Translations under genes and position numbers: made by a program
Source of the DNA: Prevotella sp. P5-108
Lineage (GTDB): Bacteria; Bacteroidota; Bacteroidia; Bacteroidales; Bacteroidaceae
DNA length: 64,000 nucleotides
NCBI RefSeq assembly: GCF_002251385.1
Contig: NZ_NPJJ01000032.1
Location: forward strand, 1 to 64,000
Direction: 5' to 3'
Notes under the pieces: model-generated
Told to the model about the DNA's origin: nothing
The model's input: only the letters and a program-made list of their open reading frames with translations
The model's database searches: none
In this document: positions 46,245-56,532 of the stretch, one piece after another
How the letters are laid out: every line of letters starts with the position of its first letter
How positions within the stretch are numbered: the stretch's first letter is position 1

Positions 46245-46285
46245 AAAAATAGCCCGAGTTGAAATTTCAACCCGGGCTATTTTTA
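46245..46285. terminator. Bidirectional terminator nuclease / ROK kinase
   Basis: AAAAATAGCCCGAGTTGAA pairs with TTCAACCCGGGCTATTTTT (one mismatch) between convergent genes, with A and T runs on the two sides. Confidence 0.8.
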
Positions 46286-46323
46286 TGTTAGGTGTTGTCA
46301 ATACGATGACAACCCTTATTCCA

Positions 46324-47301
46324 TTACACGATATCCCATCCTACAGCAGAAGCTCCAAGAACGGCGGCAGCTGAACCATCGAGGCCGCTAACCAGGAACT
46401 TAGCCTTACCCTTGAAGATGTTGAGGATATGGTCGTTGTAGCTCTTCACGATAGGATCCATCAGCAGGGCGCCAGCCTTGGTAAGACCACCGAAGAAGAT
46501 AAAAGCCTCAGGAGAAGAGAATGCAGCAAAGTTGGCACAAGCCTCACCAAGAATTTCACCGGTGAAGTCGAAAATCTCCTTAGCCAACTTGTCACCCTTG
46601 CCAGCGGCAATAGCCACATCGAGAGAAGTGATATCTTCGGGATTGAGCTCACGCAACAGCGATTCATCATCGCGTGTCTCCAAGAACTCGCGTGCAGAAC
46701 GAGCGACACCCGTGGCAGAGCAGTAAGTCTCCAGACAGCCGCGACGACCACAACCGCAAGGACGACCGTCGAGGCGTACAATGGTATGACCGAGCTCACC
46801 GGCAAAGCCATCACAGCCATAAACCAGCTGACCATTGACTACGATACCCGAGCCAACGCCAGTACCGAGGGTAATAACGATAAAGTTCTTCATACCGCGA
46901 GCCACACCGTAAGTCATCTCGCCGATGGCAGCCGCATTGGCATCATTGGTAAGGGCTACAGGGATACCCAGAGCATCAGAGAAGAGCTTGGCCAATGGCA
47001 CGACGCCCGTGCGACCCCACTTCAGGTTAGGCGCAAACTCGATAGTACCATTATAATAGTTACCATTAGGAGCACCTATACCCATAGCCTTGATCTTGCC
47101 GATACCACCCACCTGATCTATAATGATCTGGAGAGCCTCAACTGCAGCCTTGACATAATCATTGACATCGTCATAAGCCTGCGTCTTGATAGCTGTGGTC
47201 ACCTTGATATCACCACGGCTGTCGACAATTCCAAATACTGAGTTGGTTCCACCCAGGTCCAAACCGATTACATACGGTTTCATTTCATTCTGTACGTCCA
47301 T
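46324..47301 (-). CDS. ROK-family sugar kinase (glucokinase-like)
   Basis: Starting at 47301 gives 325 aa. VIGLDLGGTNSVFGIVD (11-27) is the ATP phosphate loop. A conserved NDANAAAIGE, and GTGVGSGIVVNGQ and ELGHTIVRLDGRPCGCGRRGCLETYCSA (only the ends are needed here: the zinc CxCGxxGCLE motif) mark the ROK family. It probably phosphorylates glucose at O6. A TACCTTTG promoter element lies upstream. Confidence 0.92.
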   Translation of the reverse strand: MDVQNEMKPYVIGLDLGGTNSVFGIVDSRGDIKVTTAIKTQAYDDVNDYVKAAVEALQIIIDQVGGIGKIKAMGIGAPNGNYYNGTIEFAPNLKWGRTGVVPLAKLFSDALGIPVALTNDANAAAIGEMTYGVARGMKNFIVITLGTGVGSGIVVNGQLVYGCDGFAGELGHTIVRLDGRPCGCGRRGCLETYCSATGVARSAREFLETRDDESLLRELNPEDITSLDVAIAAGKGDKLAKEIFDFTGEILGEACANFAAFSSPEAFIFFGGLTKAGALLMDPIVKSYNDHILNIFKGKAKFLVSGLDGSAAAVLGASAVGWDIV

Positions 47302-47340
47302 TTTATAATTATCTTTAGTTATTGATTTTGTTCTAATAGA

Positions 47341-47348
47341 CAAAGGTA
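47341..47348 (-). promoter_or_regulatory. -7 element of the ROK kinase gene
   Basis: The minus strand reads TACCTTTG 40 bp before the start at 47301; this excludes the longer reading that starts at 47370. Confidence 0.45.
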
Positions 47349-47443
47349 AATATATTTTCCATAAAACCACAAGAAAAGCATCAGTTTTTTAGCCTCAGAG
47401 GACATTTTTCCAAGTTATAGCGTTTTCTTTCAAGTTAATTTAT

Positions 47444-47451
47444 TAACTTTG
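47444..47451 (+). promoter_or_regulatory. -7 element of the lysE-DUF4924-rmlD-prfC operon
   Basis: TAACTTTG ends 8 bp before the ATG at 47460, so the leader is very short or absent. The -33 element is weak. Confidence 0.4.
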
Positions 47452-47459
47452 CATCCGCT

Positions 47460-48128
47460 ATGCCGTTTCCGTTTCAAATAGACATATTAGGGATGATACT
47501 CAAAGGAGTCCTGATTGGTATCATTGCATCGGCGCCTATGGGCCCCGTAGGAGTCCTGTGTATCCAGCGCACCCTCAACAAAGGGCGTTGGTATGGATTT
47601 GTCACAGGCATAGGTGCCGCCATGAGCGACATCATCTATGCTATGCTAACGGGCTTTGGCATGAGTTTTATCATGGACCTGATAACCAATCCTACCAATA
47701 AGTTCTGGCTTCAGATTAGCGGTAGCGCTATACTGCTGCTCTTCGGTATCTATTGTTTCAAGGCCAACCCAACCCGCAACATCCACCGGGGCGGCACCAA
47801 GAAAGGGTCTCTGACACACAATGCCATCACGGCTTTCTTCGTAACCCTTTCCAATCCTCTTATCATATTCCTTTTCATGGGCACATTTGCCCAGTTTGCC
47901 TTCGTTATCCCCAACCATCCATTCGAAATGTCATTGGGCTATATCAGCATTGTGATTGGAGCCCTGATATGGTGGTTTGGTCTGTCCTGGCTCATCAACA
48001 AGATAAGAGGAAAGTTCGACGACAATGGTATTCTTATAATTAATAAGGTAATAGGAAGTCTGGTGATTGCCTTCTCTTTACTGGTACTCATCGGTACTGT
48101 CTTCAACCTCTATACAATCAGTTACTGA
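47460..48128 (+). CDS. LysE-family translocator
   Basis: The 222-aa inner-membrane protein has six hydrophobic segments and the LysE/RhtB motif GVLIGIIASAPMGPVGVLCIQ (16-36, of which SAPMGPVGVLCIQRTL is the most telling). Family members export amino acids such as lysine, homoserine or threonine; substrate is unknown. First of four closely spaced plus-strand genes. Confidence 0.88.
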   Translation: MPFPFQIDILGMILKGVLIGIIASAPMGPVGVLCIQRTLNKGRWYGFVTGIGAAMSDIIYAMLTGFGMSFIMDLITNPTNKFWLQISGSAILLLFGIYCFKANPTRNIHRGGTKKGSLTHNAITAFFVTLSNPLIIFLFMGTFAQFAFVIPNHPFEMSLGYISIVIGALIWWFGLSWLINKIRGKFDDNGILIINKVIGSLVIAFSLLVLIGTVFNLYTISY

Positions 48129-48132
48129 GAAA

Positions 48133-48681
48133 ATGTTTGTTGCAAAAGAATTAAGGAAGAATTCGATAGCCGAATATCTTCTGTATATGTGGCAGATGGA
48201 AGACCTCATCCGTGTTTACGGCTGTTCGTTGCCTGTCATCAAACGTGAGTATATCAACAAGTTTGACTTCACCGAAGAGCAAAAGGAGGAAGAGCTTGAC
48301 TGGATAGGCAATCTCATCAGGATGATGAATGAAGAGGGTAAGCGCGAATACGGTCACTTGCAGATTAACGAGGTGTTACTCAAGGATGTTTGCGACCTCC
48401 ATCACCGCTTGTTACAGTCTTCCAAATTCCCATTCTACAATGCAGCATATTACAAGGCATTGCCCTTTATTGTGGAATTGCGCAACAAGGGCGATAAGGA
48501 TATCAACGAAATCGAGACATGTCTCGATGCCCTCTATGGCATCATGATGCTGCGCCTGCAGAAGAAGGCCATCTCACCCGAGACCGAAAAGGCCATCAAG
48601 GAGATTACCACGCTGGTGGGTCTGCTTTCAGACTATTACATCAAGGACAATACCGAAGGACTCAAATTCGAAGACGACTGA
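48133..48681 (+). CDS. DUF4924 family protein
   Basis: Starting at 48133 (MFVAKELRKNSIAEYLLYMW) gives 182 aa. The protein is acidic and all-helical, without signal peptide or membrane segments. It matches the Bacteroidota-specific DUF4924 family (EYLLYMWQMEDLIR near 14-27, LLSDYYIKDN near the end). No function is known. It lies 4 bp after lysE and 2 bp before rmlD, so it is part of the operon. Confidence 0.8.
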   Translation: MFVAKELRKNSIAEYLLYMWQMEDLIRVYGCSLPVIKREYINKFDFTEEQKEEELDWIGNLIRMMNEEGKREYGHLQINEVLLKDVCDLHHRLLQSSKFPFYNAAYYKALPFIVELRNKGDKDINEIETCLDALYGIMMLRLQKKAISPETEKAIKEITTLVGLLSDYYIKDNTEGLKFEDD

Positions 48682-48683
48682 TT

Positions 48684-49541
48684 ATGAATATACTTATCAC
48701 AGGATGCAACGGACAGTTGGGCAACGAAATGCAGCTCCTGCAGCAAGCCAACAGCCAACACACATTCTTCAACACCGATGTAGCCGACCTCGACATCACG
48801 GATGCCCAGGCCATCAGTGCATTTGTCAACGAACATGAGATAGACGGAATCGTCAACTGTGCAGCCTACACCGCTGTTGACCGCGCAGAGAGCAACGAGG
48901 AACTTTGTACTCTTCTCAATGCCAAGGCTCCTGCCTATCTGGCAGAGGCCATCGAGAGCCGCAAGGGTTTCCTGGTACAGATTTCCACCGACTACGTATT
49001 CGACGGAACCAAGCATACGCCATATACCGAGACCGACACGACTTGCCCGGACAGCGTGTATGGACGCACCAAGCTCGCCGGCGAAGAGGCATGCATGACC
49101 CGTTGCCACCGCACGATGATTATCCGCACCGCCTGGCTCTATTCCACCTTTGGCAACAATTTTGTCAAGACAATGATTAAACTGGGACAGACCAAAGACC
49201 GTCTTGGCGTAATCTTCGACCAGATAGGCACCCCCACCTACGCCCGCGATTTGGCAGCCACCATCATGACAGCCATCAACCAAGGCATCATCCCGGGCAT
49301 CTACCACTTCAGCAACGAGGGAGTCATCAGCTGGTACGACTTTACCAAAGCCATCCACCGCATAGCCGGCATCCAGGGATGCAAGGTAAGCCCGCTGCAC
49401 ACCGAAGAATACCCCACCCCAGCCCACCGCCCGCACTACAGCGTGCTGGACAAGACCAAGATTAAGAATACTTACAATATAGACATACCCTACTGGGAGG
49501 AAAGCCTGGAGGAATGTATCAAAAAACTGCAAACAACATAA
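48684..49541 (+). CDS. rmlD: dTDP-4-dehydrorhamnose reductase
   Basis: Starting at 48684 gives 285 aa. This SDR reduces dTDP-4-dehydro-L-rhamnose with NAD(P)H, the last step to dTDP-L-rhamnose. It has the cofactor motif [13 protein letters not shown] (4-16), [18 protein letters not shown] and the catalytic [11 protein letters not shown] (Tyr/Lys pair near 128-132). RmlA, RmlB and RmlC genes are not in this window. The upstream longer reading is DUF4924 sequence out of frame. Confidence 0.92.
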   Translation: MNILITGCNGQLGNEMQLLQQANSQHTFFNTDVADLDITDAQAISAFVNEHEIDGIVNCAAYTAVDRAESNEELCTLLNAKAPAYLAEAIESRKGFLVQISTDYVFDGTKHTPYTETDTTCPDSVYGRTKLAGEEACMTRCHRTMIIRTAWLYSTFGNNFVKTMIKLGQTKDRLGVIFDQIGTPTYARDLAATIMTAINQGIIPGIYHFSNEGVISWYDFTKAIHRIAGIQGCKVSPLHTEEYPTPAHRPHYSVLDKTKIKNTYNIDIPYWEESLEECIKKLQTT

Positions 49542-49545
49542 TAGA

Positions 49546-51111
49546 ATGAACGAAATAGAACGTAGAAGGACCTTTGCCATCATCTCACACCCGGATGCCG
49601 GTAAGACCACGCTTACAGAGAAGTTCCTGCTCTTCGGAGGACAGATTCAGGTGGCTGGAGCTGTAAAAAGCAACAAGATAAGAAAGACTGCCACATCAGA
49701 CTGGATGGATATAGAGAAGCAGAGAGGTATCTCGGTCTCTACATCGGTCATGGAGTTTGACTATCAGGACTACAAGGTAAATATCCTTGACACCCCTGGT
49801 CACCAGGACTTTGCAGAAGATACCTACCGCACGCTTACAGCCGTAGACTCTGCCATTATCGTGGTCGACTCTGCCAAAGGTGTGGAGACCCAGACACGCA
49901 AGCTGATGGAGGTGTGCCGCATGCGCAACACGCCGGTTATCATCTTTGTCAACAAGATGGACCGTGAGGGCCGCGACCCCTTCGACCTGCTCGACGAGTT
50001 GGAGAAGGAACTGCAGATACATGTGCGCCCACTGTCATGGCCCATCGGCCAGGGACTGAGATTCAAGGGTGTATACAATATCTTCGAGCAGCAGCTCAAC
50101 CTGTTTACCCCCAACAAGCAGAGGGTTACAGAGAAGATTGCCGTAGATGTGGCCAGCAGCGAACTCGACCAGCATGTCGGTGAACGCGAAGCAAGCCAGC
50201 TGCGCGACGACCTTGACCTCGTCGATGGCGTATATCCCGAGTTCGATGTTGAGACCTACCGTAGCGGCGATGTTGCACCCGTCTTCTTCGGCAGTGCCTT
50301 AAACAACTTCGGTGTACAGGAGCTGCTCGACTGCTTTGTACAGATAGCACCGAGCCCACGCCCCACCAAGGCCGAAGAACGTATGGTCGAGCCCACCGAG
50401 CCCAAATTCACAGGCTTCATCTTCAAGATTACAGCCAACATCGACCCCAACCACCGTTCGTGTATCGCCTTCTGCAAGGTCTGTTCGGGCAAGTTCCAGC
50501 GCAACCAGCCCTATACCCACGTACGTCTGGGCAAGACCGTAAGGTTCTCATCACCTACGCAGTTCATGGCACAGCGCAAGTCGACCATCGACGAGGCCTA
50601 CCCAGGCGATATCGTCGGACTCCCCGACAACGGAATCTTCAAGATAGGCGACACGCTGACCGAGGGCGAGCTTATCCACTTCAGAGGACTCCCCAGCTTC
50701 TCTCCCGAACTGTTCAAATACATCGAGAACGACGACCCCATGAAGTCCAAGCAGTTCTACAAAGGTCTGGAGCAGCTCATGGACGAAGGTGTGGCCCAGT
50801 TGTTTGTCAATCAGTTCAACAACCGCCGCATTGTGGGAACCGTAGGTCAGCTGCAGTTTGAGGTAATCCAGTATCGACTGGAAAACGAGTACAATGCCAA
50901 GTGCCGTTGGGAGCCCGTGCATCTCTACAAGGCCTGCTGGATAGAAAGCGATGACGAGAAGGAGTATGAAAACTTCAAGAAGCGCAAATACCAGTATATG
51001 GCCAAAGACTCTGAGGGTCGCGACGTGTTCCTGGCAGACAGCGGCTACGTGCTGTCAATGGCCCAGCAGGACTTTGAGCACATCAAGTTCCACTTTACCT
51101 CTGAGTTCTAA
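49546..51111 (+). CDS. prfC: Peptide chain release factor 3
   Basis: The 521-aa GTPase removes RF1/RF2 from ribosomes after termination. G1 is [13 protein letters not shown] (14-26), G3 DTPGHQDF (near 83-90) and G4 NKMDREGRD (near 136). [15 protein letters not shown] is the switch I region. Domain II-III with RF3 features follow ([20 protein letters not shown]). Complete and typical in length. Last gene of the lysE operon, with a terminator 20 bp downstream. Confidence 0.96.
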   Translation: MNEIERRRTFAIISHPDAGKTTLTEKFLLFGGQIQVAGAVKSNKIRKTATSDWMDIEKQRGISVSTSVMEFDYQDYKVNILDTPGHQDFAEDTYRTLTAVDSAIIVVDSAKGVETQTRKLMEVCRMRNTPVIIFVNKMDREGRDPFDLLDELEKELQIHVRPLSWPIGQGLRFKGVYNIFEQQLNLFTPNKQRVTEKIAVDVASSELDQHVGEREASQLRDDLDLVDGVYPEFDVETYRSGDVAPVFFGSALNNFGVQELLDCFVQIAPSPRPTKAEERMVEPTEPKFTGFIFKITANIDPNHRSCIAFCKVCSGKFQRNQPYTHVRLGKTVRFSSPTQFMAQRKSTIDEAYPGDIVGLPDNGIFKIGDTLTEGELIHFRGLPSFSPELFKYIENDDPMKSKQFYKGLEQLMDEGVAQLFVNQFNNRRIVGTVGQLQFEVIQYRLENEYNAKCRWEPVHLYKACWIESDDEKEYENFKKRKYQYMAKDSEGRDVFLADSGYVLSMAQQDFEHIKFHFTSEF

Positions 51112-51130
51112 TCCCTTAGATACCAACAGC

Positions 51131-51172
51131 CAATCGCAATGTTCATCCCCATGGGCATTGCGATTGTTTTTT
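51131..51172 (+). terminator. Terminator of the prfC operon
   Basis: CAATCGCAATG (51131-51141) pairs with CATTGCGATTG (51156-51166) and is followed by TTTTTTATT. Confidence 0.9.
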
Positions 51173-51280
51173 ATTCCCCCAAGCCCATCTTCACTCTTCC
51201 CGCCATGATGGTAGCATACATAGCCTGCTGGCCATACTTAGCCCAGACCTGCCTGAGAGTAATTGCGAAGTTGGAAATAG

Positions 51281-51345
51281 GTAATTCGCAGTATGAAACC
51301 ATGAAATCAAACCTTGAAATCCACAAATCAGACCTTGAAGTCAAC
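51281..51345 (+). repeat. Dispersed intergenic repeat, copy B, with two 21-bp units
   Basis: AAATCAAACCTTGAAATCCAC (51304) and AAATCAGACCTTGAAGTCAA (51325) are consecutive 21-bp units. The first unit and its upstream flank match the minus strand at 14341-14400 with 17 identical bases. The surrounding open frame (51139-51372) has no family features and is treated as non-coding. Confidence 0.6.
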
Positions 51346-51380
51346 TTATATGCAGTGAAAAAGAAGATGTAAAGAGATGC

Positions 51381-52244
51381 CTATACATCTGCCGCATCCA
51401 CCCCGTGATAGGCCAGCAATCCTGCCATAGGCGTACGGGCCACGGTGCCCATCTTCAGCCCCTCGCGCTCTATGGCCTCAGCCAACAGGTCGCGGAAATA
51501 ATAAGCCACGCTACCCACAAAACTCACGGGAAGGTCGGGGCGACGGTAGGGCTTCAGGTTGTAATGCACAAACGAGCGGAAACGGTCAAGAACCATGTCG
51601 TACACCTGCTGATTGTCCAGGTGTCGATGGATAAGCGGAGCAAGAGATGCCAAGAAACTGTTGGCTCGCGGCTGCTGGTAGATGCGCTGGATAACCTGGG
51701 GATAGGAAAGCTGGCAAGAGGAGTAGAACTCGTCACGAAGCTGCTCGGGAAGCTGGCCTTTAAGCAAGTCGTGCAGGAAGTGTTTGCCCAAATCGGCCCC
51801 ACTGCCTTCGTCGCCCAAGATGTAACCCAAAGGAGGGGTATTGGCAGCGATGCTCTCGCCATCATAGAGACACGAATTGGAGCCGGTACCGAGAATACAG
51901 GCAATACCCTCGGCGTGCTGGCACAGGGAACGGGCGGCGCCAAGAAGGTCGGACCACACGTGGAGCCCAGGAGCAAACGGGGCAAAGACCCGGGCAAGGA
52001 TAGCACTGACGATGCCTGTGCCCACGGCATTGCAGCCAGCACCATAGAAGTAGATATCGAGCGTGGAAACGACGGCCCGTCTGCGGGTAACCTCTTGAGC
52101 CACAGCATCAAGCTGCTTTACGATATCATCCTCACTCTGATGGATGGGATTGATGCCCCCAGTCTGCATACGTACGACCGTTCTGTCGTCGCAGACAAGC
52201 GCCCAATCGCTCTTTGTACCTCCGCAATCAGCAATAATTATCAT
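51381..52244 (-). CDS. BadF/BadG-type ATPase, N-acetylglucosamine kinase-like
   Basis: The 287-aa protein has an ASKHA ATPase fold starting IIIADCGGTKSDWALV (2-17, phosphate-1 loop). CILGTGSNSCLYDG (near 113-126) is the phosphate-2 loop, and YILGDEGSGADLGKHFLHDL (near 137-156) is typical of GlcNAc kinase-like BadF/BadG proteins. It probably salvages an amino sugar. Single gene, minus strand. Confidence 0.85.
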   Translation of the reverse strand: MIIIADCGGTKSDWALVCDDRTVVRMQTGGINPIHQSEDDIVKQLDAVAQEVTRRRAVVSTLDIYFYGAGCNAVGTGIVSAILARVFAPFAPGLHVWSDLLGAARSLCQHAEGIACILGTGSNSCLYDGESIAANTPPLGYILGDEGSGADLGKHFLHDLLKGQLPEQLRDEFYSSCQLSYPQVIQRIYQQPRANSFLASLAPLIHRHLDNQQVYDMVLDRFRSFVHYNLKPYRRPDLPVSFVGSVAYYFRDLLAEAIEREGLKMGTVARTPMAGLLAYHGVDAADV

Positions 52245-52314
52245 TACTATCCTATTTTTGGTTTAATAGTACAAAATTAATAAAAATATCCTTACACAAT
52301 TCGATTCTTTTGAG

Positions 52315-52322
52315 TAAATTTG
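52315..52322 (+). promoter_or_regulatory. -7 element of the MscS-type channel gene
   Basis: TAAATTTG places the RNA start near 52329. It rules out the reading from 52310 and favours the ATG at 52343. Confidence 0.45.
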
Positions 52323-52342
52323 CATGTATAATGAGAGATAAT

Positions 52343-54745
52343 ATGAAAACAAAGATATTCATGCTGCTACTGCTGCTCACAGTGGCAATGCCCTCAATGG
52401 CCGTCTTAAAGGAAAAGGACCTGTCGCACACTCTGGCCATCCTACGTCAGGAGCTCACTGACTACAGAATAGAACTGGAACGCCAGACGGGATACCTGAA
52501 AGAGCAGCAGGACCAGATGACTATGAACATGTATTCAATCATCAACCAGTGCAGCCAGAATTCGCTGATGCTATACTCGCAGAAGTCGGGATATATATTT
52601 GACTTGACCTACGCCTGTCATGAAGCTACAGAGATGTATCATGCGTTCAAGAAGTCGGTTATTCCCTTTGAAAACTATCTGCAGCGCTCCACGAGCGAGA
52701 TAGCGCGGTTTGACTCCTTGGTAAATGTACTGAGCCAGATGAGCGACCGCACGCTGAGCGAGCACGCCGCCATAGACCGCAATGTCTGCCTCACCCTGTC
52801 TATCAACATACTCAGAACGCTGAAAAGCAACAACGAACAGATGAGTATGTACATCAAGTATTATCACAACACTGAGAGACAGCTGAGCAGTCTGAACGAC
52901 TACGCCATCAAGCGTTATGGTGACATACAGGCCAGCATATTCAACAATGCCGGCGACAACTACTTCACCATACTCAGGCATATCAGTACCAACGTGAGCG
53001 AGACAACCGAAACGCTCTCGGAGAAATACAAGCCGCAGGCCAAGCGCAAGTCGCAATGGAACAGCAGGCTTATGTTTGGTCTGCTGGTAATCATCCTGTT
53101 TGGCGGTATCATTTCCATTTCGCTCAACGTGCTGCTGTTCAGGGTAGCGATAACCCGCCTGTTCAAATCACAGCGCCTCATGCAGAGGGTGACACGTCTG
53201 CTGAAGACAGACAACATCAGTGCCACACACGAAACGTTTATCGGCAAGCGCACGTGTATCACCATGGCAGCAACGGTAGTAACCTTTGCCATCGTGCTGG
53301 CCATCATCAGACTGGCAGCCGACCAGAACTTCCTGATTATGGCCTGCAATCTGCTGGTAGAATATGCCTGGCTGTTGGGCGTGATACTCATCTCGCTGCT
53401 TATCCGTCTGAGCACCAAGCAGATAAAGAGCGGTTTCCGCATCTATGCCCCTCTGATTGTCATCGACTTCATCATCATCAGCTTCCGCATAGTACTGATT
53501 CCCAACATATTCACCAATCTTATCTTCCCACCCGTTCTGCTGGCCTGCACCCTGTGGCAGTGGAATGTCATCAAGCGACATGGTCACAACATCCCCAAGA
53601 CCGATGTCTATTATACCTATCTTTCGCTCATCGTATTCGTGGGTGCTACCATCTGTTCATGGATAGGCTACACTCTGTTGAGCGTTGAGATGCTGATATG
53701 GTGGATAATGCAGCTTACCTGCATCCTGACCATCACCTGTCTGAAGGGCATCATCAAGGCGTACGCCGAACGCAACGGTATCTTGGCCAAACCCATCACG
53801 CTGAAATGGGCTTATAGGCTTGTCTATACGGTACTCCTGCCGGTAATGGGCGTGGTGTCGGTGATATTCTCCATCTATTGGGCTGCCGACATCTTCAATC
53901 TGAGTGATACGACCATGCGTATCTATACCAACAACTTCATAGACTCCGACAACATAAGAATAAGCATCCTCGGCATCTTCATGGCGTCCATCCTGTATAT
54001 TGTCTTCGCGTATGTCAACAAGACAAGCAAGGATTTCCTAAAGCTCCACTTCGAGAAGACCGACCCCACGACCGCCGCGAGCAAGAACGTCATGGCAAAG
54101 AACGTGCTGCAGGTTGTGGTATGGGGCGTATGGCTGATGCTGGTATTGAGTATCTTCCACGTGAACAGCACCTGGCTCGTGGTCATCTCAGGAGGTCTGT
54201 CAACAGGTATCGGTTTCGCGATGAAGGACATCATCGAGAACATCTACTACGGCATATCTCTCATGGCGGGACGCATCAAGGTGGGCGACCTCATCGAATG
54301 TGACGGCATAAGAGGCACGGTAAGTTCGATATCCTACACCTCTACACTCATGGACACAACCGACGGCAGCGTGATTGCTTTCCAGAACTCCCAGCTCTTT
54401 ACCAAGAACTACAAGAACCTGACAAGAAACCACGGCTATGAGGTGGCAAGCATACCATTCGGAGTGGCCTATGGCACCAATGTCAATACGGTGCGCGACC
54501 TGGTATGCAACGCGGTGAACAAGCTGAAGTGCAAGGATGCCACAAGACCTGCCAAGATGGTATTTGCCAACTTCGGCGACAACAGCATCGACTTCAAGCT
54601 CATCGTGTGGGTTCCCGTGCTGACCACCACCTACGCCAAGGGCGAAATCATGGAAACTATCTATAATGTACTGACTGAGCACAACATAGAAATTCCGTTC
54701 CCACAGCGCGACATACATATCATATCCAACGGAGACGATGCCTGA
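52343..54745 (+). CDS. Large MscS-family mechanosensitive channel
   Basis: Starting at 52343 (MKTKIFMLLLLLTVAMPSMA) gives 800 aa with a signal peptide. A long periplasmic helical region follows (about 20-235). About ten membrane helices lead to the MscS core: GLSTGIGFAMKDIIENIYYG (near 620-640, pore helix), GRIKVGDLIECDGIRGTV for the beta domain and a C-terminal cytoplasmic cage. This resembles the large MscK/YbdG-like members that open under osmotic stress. ATG 52331 is an alternative start. Confidence 0.88.
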   Translation: MKTKIFMLLLLLTVAMPSMAVLKEKDLSHTLAILRQELTDYRIELERQTGYLKEQQDQMTMNMYSIINQCSQNSLMLYSQKSGYIFDLTYACHEATEMYHAFKKSVIPFENYLQRSTSEIARFDSLVNVLSQMSDRTLSEHAAIDRNVCLTLSINILRTLKSNNEQMSMYIKYYHNTERQLSSLNDYAIKRYGDIQASIFNNAGDNYFTILRHISTNVSETTETLSEKYKPQAKRKSQWNSRLMFGLLVIILFGGIISISLNVLLFRVAITRLFKSQRLMQRVTRLLKTDNISATHETFIGKRTCITMAATVVTFAIVLAIIRLAADQNFLIMACNLLVEYAWLLGVILISLLIRLSTKQIKSGFRIYAPLIVIDFIIISFRIVLIPNIFTNLIFPPVLLACTLWQWNVIKRHGHNIPKTDVYYTYLSLIVFVGATICSWIGYTLLSVEMLIWWIMQLTCILTITCLKGIIKAYAERNGILAKPITLKWAYRLVYTVLLPVMGVVSVIFSIYWAADIFNLSDTTMRIYTNNFIDSDNIRISILGIFMASILYIVFAYVNKTSKDFLKLHFEKTDPTTAASKNVMAKNVLQVVVWGVWLMLVLSIFHVNSTWLVVISGGLSTGIGFAMKDIIENIYYGISLMAGRIKVGDLIECDGIRGTVSSISYTSTLMDTTDGSVIAFQNSQLFTKNYKNLTRNHGYEVASIPFGVAYGTNVNTVRDLVCNAVNKLKCKDATRPAKMVFANFGDNSIDFKLIVWVPVLTTTYAKGEIMETIYNVLTEHNIEIPFPQRDIHIISNGDDA

Positions 54746-54802
54746 TGCGGTATCTCTCCCAACAAGTATAAAAGAATATAGTCAACTAAACATAAGCAAG
54801 CT

Positions 54803-55555
54803 ATGCAACCACTATTCATTGCCGGTCCATGCGTCATCGAGAACATGGAACTTTTGGAAACAGTAGCAGAGAAGTTAGTAAGTATCAACAAGAGACTCTC
54901 GACAGAGATTATCTTCAAGGCATCATTTGACAAGGCCAACCGCACCTCCATCCGCTCGTTCAGAGGGCCAGGGCTGGAGAAGGGGCTGACCATGCTCAAT
55001 GACATCAAGACCAAATACGGACTGCGAATCCTCACCGACATACACGAAAGCTGGCAAGCGCAACCTGTAGGCGAAGTAGTGGACGTCATACAGATACCGG
55101 CTTTTCTCTGCCGCCAGACCGACCTGCTGACATCTGCCGCCAAGACAGGTAAAATCATAAACATCAAGAAGGCACAGTTTCTGAGCGGAAAGGACATGCG
55201 CTATCCCGTAGAGAAGGCGATGGATTCGGGTGCCACCGAGGTATGGCTCACCGAAAGAGGAAACAGCTTTGGCTACAATAACCTTGTGGTAGACTTCAGA
55301 AATATCCCCGACATGAAGGAGATAGTGCCCACGGTGGTCATGGACTGCACACACAGCGTGCAGCGACCAGGCGCTGCCAATGGCACAACGGGCGGCGACC
55401 GACAGTTCATACCCGCCATGGCCAAGGCAGCCAAGGCCTTCGGCGCCAATGGCTACTTCTTTGAGGTACACCCCAATCCGGACAAGGGACTCAGCGACGG
55501 ACCGAACATGTTACCATTGGACAAACTGGAAAACTTAATCACAGAACTCTTATGA
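54803..55555 (+). CDS. kdsA: 3-deoxy-8-phosphooctulonate synthase
   Basis: The 250-aa enzyme condenses PEP with arabinose-5-phosphate to Kdo-8-phosphate, the first committed step to Kdo for LPS. FIAGPCVIENMELLE (5-19), KASFDKANRTSIRSFRGPG (around 44-62), DIIQIPAFLCRQTDLL-type segment and GTTGGDRQF are family hallmarks. Its stop overlaps the start of kdsD by four bases, so the two are translationally coupled. Confidence 0.96.
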   Translation: MQPLFIAGPCVIENMELLETVAEKLVSINKRLSTEIIFKASFDKANRTSIRSFRGPGLEKGLTMLNDIKTKYGLRILTDIHESWQAQPVGEVVDVIQIPAFLCRQTDLLTSAAKTGKIINIKKAQFLSGKDMRYPVEKAMDSGATEVWLTERGNSFGYNNLVVDFRNIPDMKEIVPTVVMDCTHSVQRPGAANGTTGGDRQFIPAMAKAAKAFGANGYFFEVHPNPDKGLSDGPNMLPLDKLENLITELL

Positions 55556-56514
55556 CAACACAACTCACACAAATACGCCAATACGCCAAGCAGTGTCTCG
55601 AAGACGAGGCACAGGCTCTGCTGGAACTGATTCCACAGCTGGACGAGAATTTCGACAAGGCTGTCAACATGATTTACAACTGCAAGGGTAAAATCATCGT
55701 GACAGGTGTAGGCAAAAGCGGACATATCGGAGCCAAGATTGCCGCAACGCTGTCGTCAACGGGAACACCCGCATTCTTCATCAACCCATTGGATGTTTTC
55801 CATGGCGACTTGGGAGTGATGACTTCGGATGACATCGTGCTGGCGCTGAGCAACTCGGGACAGACCGACGAACTGCTCCGCTTCATCCCCATGGTACTGC
55901 ACATGAACATACCCATCATCTCGATGACGGGCAACGAGAACTCGCTGCTCGCAAAATACAGCAATGCCCACATCAAGGTGTGGGTGAAGAAGGAGGCTTG
56001 CCCGCTCAACCTCGCCCCGACAAGCAGCACCACCGCTGCACTGGCTATGGGCGATGCGCTGGCAGTAGCTCTGATGGAGGTAAGACATTTCGAACCTCGC
56101 GATTTCGCCCAGTTCCACCCAGGTGGCGAGTTGGGCAAACGCCTGCTGACCACAGCTGAAGACGTCATGATAAGCCACGACCTGCCGGTAATCGACAAGG
56201 ACATGAACCTTGGCGACGCCATCATACTGGTGAGCAAAGGCAAATTGGGTCTGGGTGTATCGACAGAGAACGACAAGGTTATCGGTCTGATTACCGACGG
56301 CGACATACGCAGAGCTATGGAGAAATGGCGTGAGAAATTCTTTGACAAGAAGGTGAAAGACATCATGACGACAACACCCAAATCGGTATTGCCATCAACC
56401 AAGATAACCGAGATACAACGCATCATGCATCAATACAAGGTGCATACAGTATTGGTAGTAAACGAAGAAAACAAACTACTGGGCGTAGTGGACCACTACA
56501 GTTGCATGATTTAA
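55552..56514 (+). CDS. kdsD: Arabinose-5-phosphate isomerase (SIS-CBS)
   Basis: The 320-aa enzyme converts ribulose-5-phosphate to arabinose-5-phosphate, the substrate of KdsA. It has a SIS domain (about 35-180: VTGVGKSGHIGAKIAATLSS, ALSNSGQTDELL, PTSSTTAALAMGDALA) and two CBS motifs (about 205-320). Gene pairing with kdsA gives the complete entry to Kdo. Confidence 0.95.
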   Translation: MTTQLTQIRQYAKQCLEDEAQALLELIPQLDENFDKAVNMIYNCKGKIIVTGVGKSGHIGAKIAATLSSTGTPAFFINPLDVFHGDLGVMTSDDIVLALSNSGQTDELLRFIPMVLHMNIPIISMTGNENSLLAKYSNAHIKVWVKKEACPLNLAPTSSTTAALAMGDALAVALMEVRHFEPRDFAQFHPGGELGKRLLTTAEDVMISHDLPVIDKDMNLGDAIILVSKGKLGLGVSTENDKVIGLITDGDIRRAMEKWREKFFDKKVKDIMTTTPKSVLPSTKITEIQRIMHQYKVHTVLVVNEENKLLGVVDHYSCMI

Positions 56515-56532
56515 TACATTACAAAACCAAAG

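Noticed and set aside
48636-49610. 324-codon minus-strand open frame
   Set aside because: Antisense to rmlD, whose domain motifs are unmistakable on the plus strand.
51405-52280. 291-codon plus-strand open frame
   Set aside because: Antisense to the BadF-type kinase.
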